Notes: a model not told the origin generated them from the letters alone. A DNA stretch of 12,296 nt from Conidiobolus incongruus B7586 (GCA_000697335.1 JNEM01010702.1:1-12296); one strand, 5' to 3'. Positions 1 to 8,130 are shown, counted from the stretch's first letter. Translations and numbers: made by a program.

Positions 1-623
1 ATCAATTTTTTATATAATACATTATCAAATTATATATAAAATCATTAAGACAGAAAAATTCCATTTATTAATACTTTTAAATAGATAATATATTTATAAA
101 TAAATCTTAAATATTATAAAATAAATATATTAATATATGGAATATTAATTTAATTCCTAAATTAGAATTATTTATCAATAAGCTATTTGCTATTTTTTTA
201 AATTAAATCTTTTCCAATTAATATTCATTATATAATTTAAAAATACCAAGTGTATTGTATTTATGAATATAAAATACACAAATTATAAGTTATAAATAAT
301 CTTCTAAAGAGAGATAATTAAAAAAAGATATCATATCAACTATATTTACCAAATTACCTCTTATATGATAATTATTACTACAGATATTTAAAAATTATAT
401 TTTAAGTAAAAAATTATCAAAAACTTAATTGATTAGTGAAATATTAAATTTTTATTTTAAAAAAAAACTTTATCTTAAATATTAAAAATTTGTTTAGAAT
501 ATCACCAAATATTATTGATAATAAAACAGGATATTGATTCTATATATTTATTCTTATCATTATATATTTAAAATTTTCTATATATATAATTTCAAGAAAA
601 TTATTATTTGAAATCAAGAGTAA
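1..623 (+). mobile_element. Decayed 3' part of a mariner-like DNA transposon (copy C, oldest)
   Basis: This stretch aligns collinearly by eye with the 3' part of the full-length copy that follows. Bases 235-295 match 1553-1612, 295-425 match 1612-1745, and 425-623 match 1745-1955. Bases from about 70 match from about 1280, with a deletion between. It ends in the same GAGTAA terminus at 618-623, followed by TT rather than TA, so the target-site duplication has decayed. The 5' end lies outside the window or is lost. Identity looks near two thirds, far below the roughly 90% between the other two copies, so this is an older insertion. No reading frame survives. The match before about 40 is uncertain. 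Confidence 0.7.
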
Positions 624-646
624 TTTATTAATAATATTGAAATTTA

Positions 647-679
647 TTACCTTGAATTTAAAATAATGGGAAATTTTTT
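647..679 (+). repeat. 5' terminal inverted repeat of mariner copy A
   Basis: The first 33 bases pair imperfectly with the last 32 bases of the element (1924-1955). The shared block AATAATGGGAA followed by a T run is the clearest part. It begins directly after the TA at 645-646. Confidence 0.85.
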
Positions 680-1007
680 AATTTCTGATTTTTCATATAT
701 ATTATTAGTTTGAAATAAATAAATATATACAAAGTTAATAGGAAACTATATATTTTTAATATATTTATATATTATAACTTTTTTGATTAAAAAATAAATT
801 TTTTAAAATTAGTTATTTAATTTAATTATACTTAAACCAAATAATAATCATTAAATGTTTTTTATTTTAATATTAGTAAAACTTAACCATAAACCCTATA
901 AAATTAATTAAAATTTACAAGTAGCTTTTGGTAATAAAGTATTATGTAAATCAATAATTTATTGCTAGATAAATTATTTTAAGGATAGAAAAGATATTAT
1001 TTAAAAC

Positions 1008-1850
1008 TTGCTAAAATCTAGAAGATTAACTTCAACTGTCACTCTTTTTATTATTAATAAAGTGAAAAAATATATTGAAAAACACCTTTTTATTTTAGCT
1101 AGAGAATTATCTAAGCACTTTAATATTACTTTTATAAGTATTATATATATATTAAAGTTTAAACTCAAATTGATAAATAAAAAAATAAAATAGGTATCTT
1201 ATAATTTAACTAAAGCTTAAAAAAAAGCTAGAGTAATTATTATTAAACAAAATTTACTAAAATATTACCAGAAGCCTAAACTTTTAGAATAAATAATTAT
1301 AATTGATGAATCTTAAATCTTTATGTATAATTCTTTATCAAAACATAAATCAAGTTGCTAGATTAAGCTAAATCAACCCCTTTTACAAATCCCTTTAAAT
1401 AAGCATTTTATTAATAAGCAAATGTTAATTATTATAATGAATTATAATGTTATTTGCTACTTTTATTTAGTTCTTAAAGGAAAAACAATTAATAACAAAC
1501 TTTATATTGTTTTTTTAAATTAAAGTATTTTTAATAGGTGTTTTTAATATAATTTAAGAAAACCTATTATTTTGCATAGTAATTGAAAAATACATAAATC
1601 TAAAGCTATAAAAAACTTTCTAATAAAAATAACTGGAAAAAACTACCACATCTAGTATACTCCCTAGATTATAACCTATATGATTATAATTGCTTTAGGT
1701 AATTAAAAAACCAGCTTTCAAGAAAGAGAATTTCTACAAAAAAATATAATTGGTTTGTGAAATATTAAATTTTAGTTTTTAATAAAAAGAACTCTTTTTT
1801 AATTGTTAGATCTTTGCCAAAAGTATAGCAAAAAGTTATTAATAATAAAA
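1008..1850 (+). pseudogene. Dead mariner transposase (copy A)
   Basis: Conceptual translation shows the landmarks of a mariner transposase: a helix-turn-helix-like segment (IEKHLFILARELSKHFNI), a K-stop-V where mariners have R-W-V-P-R, the first catalytic Asp in IDES (GAT at 1305-1307), a H-x-N-x-x-x-H segment, and a KLPH..YS.DY.L.DY segment matching the family's LPHPPYSPDLAPSDY. Spacing between the second and third catalytic positions fits DD34D. It is clearly broken. Stops include TAG at 1191-1193 at the WVPR Trp position and TAA at 1314-1316 where DEKWI has Trp. A frame slip lies near 1620, and the second catalytic Asp reads Ser. The longest open stretch, 1008-1193, starts without ATG and is only a fragment. 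Confidence 0.85.
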
Positions 1851-1923
1851 GAAAATATTAAATCTATATTATATATTTATTTTAATATATTATATATTAA
1901 AATATTTATTTATTTTGAATCAC

Positions 1924-1955
1924 AAAAAATTCCCATTATTAAATATACAGAGTAA
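1924..1955 (-). repeat. 3' terminal inverted repeat of mariner copy A
   Basis: Read on the minus strand it starts TTACTCTGTATATTTAATAA and continues into TGGGAA plus a T run, matching the 5' end at 647-679 with a few mismatches and one gap. It is followed by TA at 1956-1957. Confidence 0.85.
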
Positions 1956-2200
1956 TAAATCTAAGATATAAAATCTTTTTTCACAAAATGATAATAATTT
2001 TATAATAATATATTTAATTAATAATTTAACAAGGCTGTATATTTTTTAGTAATCAAATATAATAAATTATAGAATCAATATATAGTTTACAATAAAAAAT
2101 TTATTTAATAGATGTTTGAGTTGAATAATAACAATATATTGGTAATTAATATATAATTTTTTTAAAAAAATATTGTTTATAGAAATTTTATATTTATATA

Positions 2201-2218
2201 TGAGTTTATTCAAACTCA
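2201..2218. repeat. Short perfect hairpin
   Basis: TGAGTTT, a four-base loop ATTC, then AAACTCA: a perfect 7-bp stem. In DNA this AT-rich it may be chance, and no gene lies nearby to give it a role. Confidence 0.4.
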
Positions 2219-2803
2219 CAATTTTCACTATATTCAAATTATAATTATGATAAATATATTTAAATTCAATTAATATAATTGAAAGATAAAATTTATTGTT
2301 TTTTAATATATTATAATATTTTAATTAATTTATATTAATCACTATTTAAATAAGATATTTTAAAAATTTTTCATTATAGTATGGAAAAGCAATATCCCAA
2401 TGATTAATTAAAAATTATATTTTTTAACTATATTTATATTACTAAATTTGAAAAATTTAAATGTCAAATAAAGTTGAGTTAAAAGCCTTATTAACAATAG
2501 CGAAAATTGAAATAAATATAGAATGTTAAATATATCGTAAAAATTTATTTCTCATAACAGGTCTTAATTTATTATATTTTTGAATATTTTTAAATTTCAT
2601 TTCAATATAAACTTTCTATTAATTTATATGACAATATATAACTTTTAAAGTTATATAATAATGATTGAGAAAGTATATACTTTAGTAATTTGACTTAAAA
2701 AAGTAAATAATAGATTTTTTTCAGCTATACTGGAAGTTTTTTAAATATTCTAACCATGGTATGAATATTATAAATAGATGAACTCGATTTAAAGGAACTG
2801 AAG

Positions 2804-2822
2804 TTTTTCCATTGTGGAAAAA
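2804..2822. repeat. Short perfect hairpin
   Basis: TTTTTCCA, loop TTG, then TGGAAAAA: a perfect 8-bp stem with a three-base loop. It lies about 120 bases before the possible dead start at 2942. No function can be assigned. Confidence 0.4.
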
Positions 2823-2941
2823 TTTTACCTTTTAATACATAGTATAAACCTTAATATTATCTTTAATATGACAAAATAAAAATCATTTGTGTTATTATCT
2901 AGTAATAAATCAAAATATATCATTTCTCTAATAAATTCATA

Positions 2942-3180
2942 ATGAAGTTTTTTAAGCTTTTAACGATTATTAGAATATAAGCAATACTTAATAATTGATA
3001 AATACAAAGTACTCTTTATCATTAATATATAGAATTTCTAATTCAATTATGTTTACTATGACAATAAAATATTATATTTTTAAAACATTAATTAACAAGA
3101 TAATTGAATTATTGTTAGAATTGGTAAAGGATGAAAATCTTAATACATTTAATTCATAGTTATACCCAAAATTAATATAA
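2942..3180 (+). pseudogene. Possible relic of a fourth family member (signal-peptide start only)
   Basis: An ATG opens MKFFKLLTIIRI and stops at 2978-2980. This resembles the signal-peptide starts of the live paralogues (MKFLKLLLIALP at 5347 and MKFFQITS at 7714). Downstream, a stretch near 3095 resembles the DNA around the conserved GD of the first gene, and one near 3134 resembles that around HNP-x-NL, but neither alignment is convincing and spacing differs by tens of bases. It could be a mutated duplicate, or a chance match, since MKF with Leu/Ile codons is easy to get in AT-rich DNA. The right-hand limit is a guess. Confidence 0.18.
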
Positions 3181-3563
3181 AATTTTCTTTTGAAATATTT
3201 CAGTTGAGTAAATAAAATTAAAAGAATATTGATAGAGAAAAATAATATATATTTTGATATATAACATTTTATTTATTGGAACACATTTGTAGGTTTTGTT
3301 TATATATATATCTCTAACTATTATTTATTCATTTTGTGGAGAGAATTAAACAATATTCTTTGGAATTATCTAAATATGTCAATCTTTTTAAACATAAAAA
3401 CTTGAATTTTCATTTACTATAATACTTTACACAAACCAAAAACAATACTGAAAACACAATTTAAGTTAAAGGATTTTTCCAGAAAAACTCATTTTTCAAC
3501 TGTATTTTTTTAACATCATAACTAAATTAATTCAAATTTTATTAATGACGGTAAATTATATAA

Positions 3564-3593
3564 TACTTTTATAAAGTGATTCTATAAAAGGTA
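3564..3593. repeat. Imperfect inverted repeat
   Basis: TACTTTTATA at 3564-3573 pairs with TATAAAAGGTA at 3583-3593 with one bulged base and a nine-base loop. Isolated in gene-free DNA, with no evident role. Confidence 0.35.
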
Positions 3594-4307
3594 ATCAAAT
3601 TTATTAATGAATATTTATATTTCATTTTATAAAAATATATTGTAATTGAGACCGCGAAAATCAATTGTAATTTTTATCAACAATATATATTTTATTAAAA
3701 ATTACTTTTAATCGAATGTATTAAAATAATACTTTATATAATCATATATTATATGTTAAAAAAGAATCTGAAAAAAATATATTTTCATTGGTAGCTTAGT
3801 CGAGTTAAAAAATCATAACACCTTATTTAAAACCACTCTAATTTGTATGATAACATATAATATAGCCGTTATAAAACAATATTAAAAAAACAAAAATTAA
3901 TATAAAAATAATTAAATTACTCATTAATTTATAAAAGCAATGTGATATAATAATACATGGTTATAATATGCATATAAATATGTTACTATCAAACCTGTCA
4001 TTTTCTATGTTCAATAATGCAATATATTGTACCTTATAAAATTGAAAAAGAATTATTAAACTAATTGCTTATTTTTATTTTTACAATTTTATTTTAATCT
4101 ATGTTAATTTGTGATTTTATAGTCAATAAAAGCTTTCAATGACAATTCGAAATAATAATATTATTCTAATATTTATTGAAAGTAGTTATAAACAAAATAA
4201 AAAGATATTTTACTTGAATATTAAATTATTCTTTAATGTATTATATATGACCCATAATAAAATACTCGAGCTCTCCGATCAATAGAATAATTCAATATAT
4301 AATGATT

Positions 4308-4360
4308 AACACTTTAGCAAAATGTGTTAATGATTTTTGAGAATGCCACAAAAAATCATT
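4308..4360. repeat. Two adjacent hairpins
   Basis: The first stem is AACACTTT (4308-4315) against AATGTGTT (4321-4328), 7 of 8 pairs with a five-base loop. The second follows at once: AATGATTTTTG (4329-4339) against CAAAAAATCATT (4349-4360), 11 pairs with one bulge and a nine-base loop. Back-to-back stems of this length are less likely by chance than single ones. No coding frame or promoter adjoins them. Confidence 0.45.
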
Positions 4361-4613
4361 GATCAGTTGTAATTAAGGTGATTTTGAAAATTGAATTATA
4401 TTGAAAAAGTGTAGCAAAACCTATAATGGGATAAACTATTAACGCAATTAAATTCATCATTTCATATTTTATTATATATATTATTCATTTTATTATTGAT
4501 ATTTATACTGAGGAAATTCTTATAATATTTTTATTATTTTAGTAGTCTAATTAGTCAAATTAGTTAAATATGATTGATAAATATGCGAATGATGTGAAAC
4601 TATTTCAAAAATC

Positions 4614-4664
4614 CAAGTTAAAGGTCAAATTGAAATAATTACAATTTTTTGACTTTAAATTTTG
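4614..4664. repeat. Long imperfect inverted repeat
   Basis: CAAGTTAAAGGTCAAATTG (4614-4632) pairs with 4642-4664, which reads CAATTTTTTGACTTTAAATT and onward. The stem is about 17-18 pairs with small bulges and a nine-base loop. It might be a remnant of a small inverted-repeat element, but no flanking duplication is clear. Confidence 0.45.
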
Positions 4665-5004
4665 TTGAAAAAATAGGGTATTACATTATTATATGCCATT
4701 AAATATGATTATTGATTTATTGATACTCTCTAAAAATATAATTTTTCATAATATTTATTAATAATCGGTGAATATATTTTGATTTATGTATTTTGTAAAA
4801 AAAGAATCGTTTTATTGTAAAATTTTTTAAAAAATCATTAAACCTGAAGGTAATTAATATTTTAATAATAAAAAGGCTATAATTAGATCCATTGAAATAG
4901 CCATTATTTTGAAAATATAAATTAATTTAATATATATTTTTTGTTTATCATAATAATTTTAATATATAAACACCATAATATTCAAAAATATTATTAAAAT
5001 ATCA

Positions 5005-5057
5005 GGAAATATATGGCAAATAGTAAATGATTAATATGGAGTTTGAGCCATATTTCC
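5005..5057. repeat. Inverted repeat upstream of the gene cluster
   Basis: GGAAATATATGGC (5005-5017) and GCCATATTTCC (5047-5057) form an 11-bp stem with a two-base bulge around a 29-base loop. It lies about 290 bases before the first ATG and contains GC-containing half sites unusual for this spacer, so a protein-binding site is possible. No experimental link can be drawn. Confidence 0.4.
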
Positions 5058-5136
5058 ATCTTAAAAAAATTTACAATATACCGGTTAGTAAAAATATAAT
5101 TTAATAATTGCCAAAATTAACATATTTAGAATAAAA

Positions 5137-5179
5137 GACGAGTCAAATTCGAAAAAAGCCGAGCAAATTGTCAAAAAAG
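5137..5179 (+). repeat. Imperfect tandem repeat (two units of about 22 bases)
   Basis: The first unit reads GACGAGTCAAATTCGAAAAAAG and the second CCGAGCAAATTGTCAAAAAAG, sharing CGAG, CAAATT and the A run. It marks the point where GC begins to rise toward the first gene and lies in what should be its upstream regulatory region. Confidence 0.4.
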
Positions 5180-5277
5180 AGTTTAGACTTTTTTTTTAAA
5201 AAATTAGAGGTTTAGGCGTCAATCATTCGAATAATAGTGGTAACCGTGGGCGATTCGAAAGTAAACAGAGCTCAAGA

Positions 5278-5286
5278 TATAAAAAG
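5278..5286 (+). promoter_or_regulatory. TATA-like box of first paralogue
   Basis: TATAAAAAG begins 69 bases before the ATG at 5347. The other two paralogues have a TATA-like box at nearly the same distance (71 and 65 bases), which supports it despite the AT-rich background. The sequence just upstream has higher GC, including TAGGCGTC at 5213-5220. Confidence 0.5.
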
Positions 5287-5346
5287 ATCCGCATTATGAC
5301 CGTAGAGATTTAGACTCGCATATTGATTCAAGAATTTCGAAATAAT

Positions 5347-5682
5347 ATGAAATTTTTAAAATTATTATTAATCGCTCTACCCTGTAGTGTTGCTTCTGTG
5401 CCAGTTGACAACGGGTTCGGAAATCTTCTCAATCATAAAACTGGTGAGGGTGGTGTTATAAATAATGCATATATGCATACGATAGGCCACGTTTTCAGCG
5501 ATGTCCCAGACTATCTTGCCACTCTTGCACAAGGTGATATCGTTGGTTTTATTAACAAGTTATTAAGATTTGTACTCTACCATAATCCTTTAAATTTAGC
5601 TGCTGACTTCGGTGGCGGTCAAATTGTAAAGGCTGTATCTGGTGGAAATAATGGTGGCGATGGGGGCGGTCATCAACATTGA
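5347..5682 (+). CDS. Small secreted cysteine-free Gly/His-tailed protein, paralogue 1
   Basis: Encodes 111 residues ending in TGA. I chose the ATG at 5347 because it gives the same MK(F/L) signal-peptide start as the two paralogues; the frame is open upstream to a TTG at 5323, but that is not a likely eukaryotic start. Residues 1-17 form a signal peptide (MKFLKLLLIALPCSVAS), with cleavage expected before V18-P19. The mature chain has no cysteine. The core has LLNH (27-30), YMHT-x-GH (42-48), D-x-P-x-Y (52-56), A-Q-GD (61-64), a hydrophobic helix-like stretch (65-78) and YHNP-x-NL (78-84). A Gly/Asn-rich tail from 98 ends GGGHQH. About 61% of core residues match paralogue 2. I do not recognise the family. 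Secretion is well supported; function is unknown, with metal binding or a host-interaction role possible. GC is far above the flanks, and no intron is evident. Confidence 0.85.
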   Translation: MKFLKLLLIALPCSVASVPVDNGFGNLLNHKTGEGGVINNAYMHTIGHVFSDVPDYLATLAQGDIVGFINKLLRFVLYHNPLNLAADFGGGQIVKAVSGGNNGGDGGGHQH

Positions 5683-6227
5683 CATGATCTGTTTGAATAT
5701 AAGTTAAATATTTGGATAATTTCTTTAAGGTCAATGATTGTAATTCACTATTCATCTTAATTGATAGTCTTTTTGTCATATAAATATTAATTAATCAGTA
5801 GTTTCTTATAAAATATTTATACAATTTTCGAAAATAAATATTAAAGGTTTAAACTATTAATCATTTCGACTACGAATTCATAAATACAAAATTCACATTT
5901 TTTAAAATTAGCCGATGATTCTAACATCTAAATAAATAAAATTTATGGTAAGTTATATATATCCAATACTTTAACTGTTATTAATTTCGATTGAACATTT
6001 TTTATATAGAAATAATCGAGTAACCTTGATAATTAAATACTAGAATATTATTTATTATATTCCAGTCATAATATTTAATTATTGGCGATATATTTTTAAT
6101 TTATATTTCAATCCGAAGATTACAATTTATCACAATTGATCACAATGTTTTGTTTGAAGGAATTAAGCGGTTATTGCAATTCGCCTTGTAGTCCTCATTT
6201 TATGGAGCTAATAGGGCCTAACTACAA
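5683..6227. other. Spacer between paralogues 1 and 2
   Basis: No gene is seen. AATAAA at 5833-5838 is a possible polyadenylation signal for the first gene, about 150 bases after its stop. At 6129-6148 a ten-base unit is tandemly doubled (ATCACAATTG, then ATCACAATGT), and GC rises from there to the next promoter, so 6129-6227 is likely the upstream control region of paralogue 2. Confidence 0.45.
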
Positions 6228-6236
6228 TATATAATA
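6228..6236 (+). promoter_or_regulatory. TATA-like box of second paralogue
   Basis: TATATAATA starts 71 bases before the ATG at 6299, inside a locally GC-richer stretch (6165-6245). Spacing matches that of the other two genes. Confidence 0.5.
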
Positions 6237-6298
6237 CCGCTGATGTTTTGTAAATCAATAATTAAAAGATATTCTCTGATTGATCCCAGTACATAATT

Positions 6299-6628
6299 AT
6301 GAAATTATTCAACTTTTCTCTATTTATGAATATTCTTGGGATCTCTTCTTTACCAAATCCGCAAAACGGACCATTGCTTGATCACAAACCTGGAGAGGGG
6401 TCATTATTAGGTAATTTATATATGCATACACTTGGTCATGCAGTTTCAGACGCACCCTTGTACGTTTCACAGCTTGCCCAAGGTGATGTTCTAGGTGTTG
6501 CTTCCAAGCTTGTTCAATTTGCACTTTATCACAATCCTGTTAATCTAGCTCAAGACTTTGGAGGTGGTCAGCTCTTGAAGTCAGCGAACAATAACAATAG
6601 TAATGGCGGGGGCCATAATGGTCATTAA
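6299..6628 (+). CDS. Small secreted cysteine-free Gly/His-tailed protein, paralogue 2
   Basis: Encodes 109 residues from ATG to TAA. Residues 1-17 form a hydrophobic signal peptide (MKLFNFSLFMNILGISS) with cleavage expected before L18-P19. There is no cysteine anywhere. The core aligns almost without gaps to the two neighbours: LLDH (26-29), G-x-G (32-34), YMHT-x-GH (41-47), D-x-P-x-Y (51-55), AQGD (60-63), YHNP-x-NL (77-83) and DFGGGQ (86-91). An Asn run (97-100) leads to the tail GGGHNGH. By eye 61% of core residues match paralogue 1 and about 57% match paralogue 3. It lies 616 bases after paralogue 1, same strand, with its own promoter-like sequence, so separate transcription is likely. 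Function is unknown, and the product is almost certainly extracellular. Confidence 0.87.
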   Translation: MKLFNFSLFMNILGISSLPNPQNGPLLDHKPGEGSLLGNLYMHTLGHAVSDAPLYVSQLAQGDVLGVASKLVQFALYHNPVNLAQDFGGGQLLKSANNNNSNGGGHNGH

Positions 6629-6635
6629 TATCAAG

Positions 6636-6701
6636 GTACTCACCTGTGTAACCATGCTTGAATTGTCCAATGAAATTGAAACTAAAATTTTCGATTTACA
6701 G
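6636..6701 (+). other. Possible 66-base intron in the 3' UTR of paralogue 2
   Basis: The sequence starts GTACTC after AAG and ends TTTACAG. ACTAAAA lies about 20 bases before the end and would serve as a branch site. Size and signals fit a short fungal intron. It begins eight bases after the TAA stop and would not change the protein. The 5' site is not the best consensus (GTACTC rather than GTANGT), so this may be chance. Confidence 0.25.
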
Positions 6702-7648
6702 GAATTGCATGGAAAAGACTATATGGAATCTAATTATTAGAATAGTTCATATTCCAATATTTTACATTATATTGTAATTAATTATAGATATTGATTAATT
6801 AAATTAATTTATTTTGGATTGATGATAGTTTTTTAAGTTTTAATTGTTATTAAATTTATTTTAACAACGAGTTTATATATTATTTTAAGAGATATTTCTG
6901 ATTCATCAATTAATTATTTTGGATAATATAAAAAATGAAAAATCAACCCAGAAAATATAATATCATAATATATATTTTTGAATATATTATAATTTACCAA
7001 AATTTCAAAATATCTTACAATCTTATTAGTTAATATACAAAGATTGGAATACTTGAATTAAACTTGGCAATTGTTAAATTAGCTCAAAAAGGAAATAGAA
7101 TTAATTCATAATATTTGGAAAACTTCTATATTCCAATAAAAATAACAAATAAATAATTTAGCCTAAGGCGTCACTTAACATTTCAAAATTTAACTGACAA
7201 ATATTTTATATTTTATTAAATAGAAAGTTTTTGTACTATATCAAATAATTTAAATCATGAATAATAATTATAATAATATTTGAAATTATTAAAATTATTT
7301 GAATTTTTTTAAATTAGTTTAAAATATTCATTTGTTATAAAAAAATAAAGATTAATTTATGATTATTAGTAATATAAATAATATATGAATTTCTATTTGG
7401 AATAAAAATATTATATGTGACAAATATTTCTTTTGATTATAACCTCAATAATGATAATCAAAATTTGTATTTACATTTTGATTTTAATCCTATCAATAAT
7501 TCAGTCAATGTGAACGGGCTTAATACTATATAAAATTTTCCAGTTATGACACAATTAGATTGAAAATGATTATCAAATAGAGGATATAGGCGCTTGGGTT
7601 TATTTTGCCACATGTCAATGAGCAAAGTAAGCTTTGAATTTCGTTTAA
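6702..7648. other. Spacer between paralogues 2 and 3
   Basis: No gene or recognisable element is seen. It is very AT-rich until about 7480. AGGCGTC at 7166-7172 repeats the word found upstream of paralogue 1, and AGGCG recurs at 7588-7592. GC rises again over 7500-7645, including TTTTGCCACATGTCAATGAG, which is probably the upstream control region of paralogue 3. Confidence 0.45.
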
Positions 7649-7656
7649 TATATATA
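7649..7656 (+). promoter_or_regulatory. TATA-like box of third paralogue
   Basis: TATATATA starts 65 bases before the ATG at 7714. TA repeats are common in this DNA, so the support comes from the matching distance in all three genes. Confidence 0.45.
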
Positions 7657-7713
7657 CCAATTCATTTCTTTTATGATTTTCAATTAAGAATTATCAACAG
7701 CGTTTAATTAATA

Positions 7714-8028
7714 ATGAAGTTTTTCCAAATCACTTCCTTAGCTCTCATTTCAACTATTACTGCCATCCCCACTCCTGATGAAACTGGTGTGTTGTTGAAT
7801 CACCAGCCTGGATCTGGAAATCCTCTTGGAAATTTGTATATGCACACTATCGGTCATTTTGTTAACGATTTCCCTCAGTATATTGGTCAGATGGCTTCCG
7901 GTGATATTGGTGGAGCTATGTCTAATCTTGCTAAATTCACAATGTACCATAATCCTGTCAATTTGATGAAAGATCTTACAGCTGGAGGTGGCAGTCCTAT
8001 GGGAGGTAGCGGTGGTCACCACCATTAA
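7714..8028 (+). CDS. Small secreted cysteine-free Gly/His-tailed protein, paralogue 3
   Basis: Encodes 104 residues from ATG to TAA. A signal peptide (MKFFQITSLALISTITA, 1-17) is followed by a short Pro/acidic linker (IPTPDETG). The core matches its neighbours position for position: LLNH (27-30), G-x-G (33-35), YMHT-x-GH (42-48), D-x-P-x-Y (52-56), A-x-GD (61-64) and YHNP-x-NL (78-84). It then diverges: the DFGGGQ of the others is replaced by DLTAGGG, and the tail has Met and Ser (GGGSPMGGSGGHHH). There is no cysteine. It has the highest GC of the three and lies 1085 bases after paralogue 2 on the same strand. It is the most diverged member, and the family is unrecognised. The tail ending in three His could bind Ni, Cu or Zn, but this is inference. 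Confidence 0.87.
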   Translation: MKFFQITSLALISTITAIPTPDETGVLLNHQPGSGNPLGNLYMHTIGHFVNDFPQYIGQMASGDIGGAMSNLAKFTMYHNPVNLMKDLTAGGGSPMGGSGGHHH

Positions 8029-8130
8029 TCGAGTGCTTGTAATCAAATTTTGAAATCTCATAAACGTAAACAGATATCGTAGAAAGTACTCAATCAATTA
8101 ACAACTACCAATTTTTTTTCAATTCAAATC

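Larger units (their letters stand above)
647..1955 (+). mobile_element. Full-length mariner-like (Tc1/mariner superfamily) DNA transposon, copy A
   Basis: A 1309-base element bounded by imperfect terminal inverted repeats, beginning TTACCTTGAATTT and ending in the complement of TTACTCTGTATAT. It is flanked by TA on both sides (645-646 and 1956-1957), the duplication expected of this superfamily. Length is typical of mariner (about 1.3 kb). Inside is a decayed transposase region reading left to right. The sequence outside the ends does not match the sequence outside copy B at 10476-11794, so A and B are separate insertions and not one segmental duplication. The element begins only 23 bases after the older copy C. 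It is non-autonomous now because its transposase frame is interrupted many times. Confidence 0.9.
1958..5130. other. Gene-free AT-rich spacer
   Basis: About 3.2 kb with no open frame long enough to support and no recognisable RNA gene. GC is very low, with many TA steps and A or T runs. It contains several short inverted repeats (listed separately) and one signal-peptide-like dead start at 2942. No terminal inverted repeats, transposase motifs or reverse transcriptase motifs are visible by eye. TA richness is what old RIP-type decay of repeats would leave, but no parent element can be recognised. Confidence 0.6.

Noticed and set aside
1008-1193. 61-codon frame as a separate small protein
   Set aside because: It starts without ATG and is a fragment of the dead mariner transposase; the same segment recurs, broken differently, in copy B.
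3789-3840. tRNA-like stretch (GGTAGCTTAGTCGAGTTAAAA)
   Set aside because: It resembles a D-arm, but there is no T-arm GTTCGA-type box or acceptor pairing downstream.
5323-5346. N-terminal extension of paralogue 1 from a TTG
   Set aside because: Eukaryotic genes rarely start at TTG, and the extension would bury the signal peptide that all three paralogues begin with.
5552-5779. Minus-strand open frame of 75 codons over the 3' end of paralogue 1
   Set aside because: Antisense shadow of a conserved gene; no signal peptide, motif or conservation with the other loci.
6324-6524. Minus-strand open frame of 66 codons inside paralogue 2
   Set aside because: Antisense shadow. The plus-strand frame is conserved across three loci, and this one is not.
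7750-8097. Minus-strand open frame of 115 codons covering paralogue 3
   Set aside because: It is longer than the real gene, but its translation is low-complexity and unlike the antisense of the other paralogues. The plus strand has the signal peptide and family motifs.
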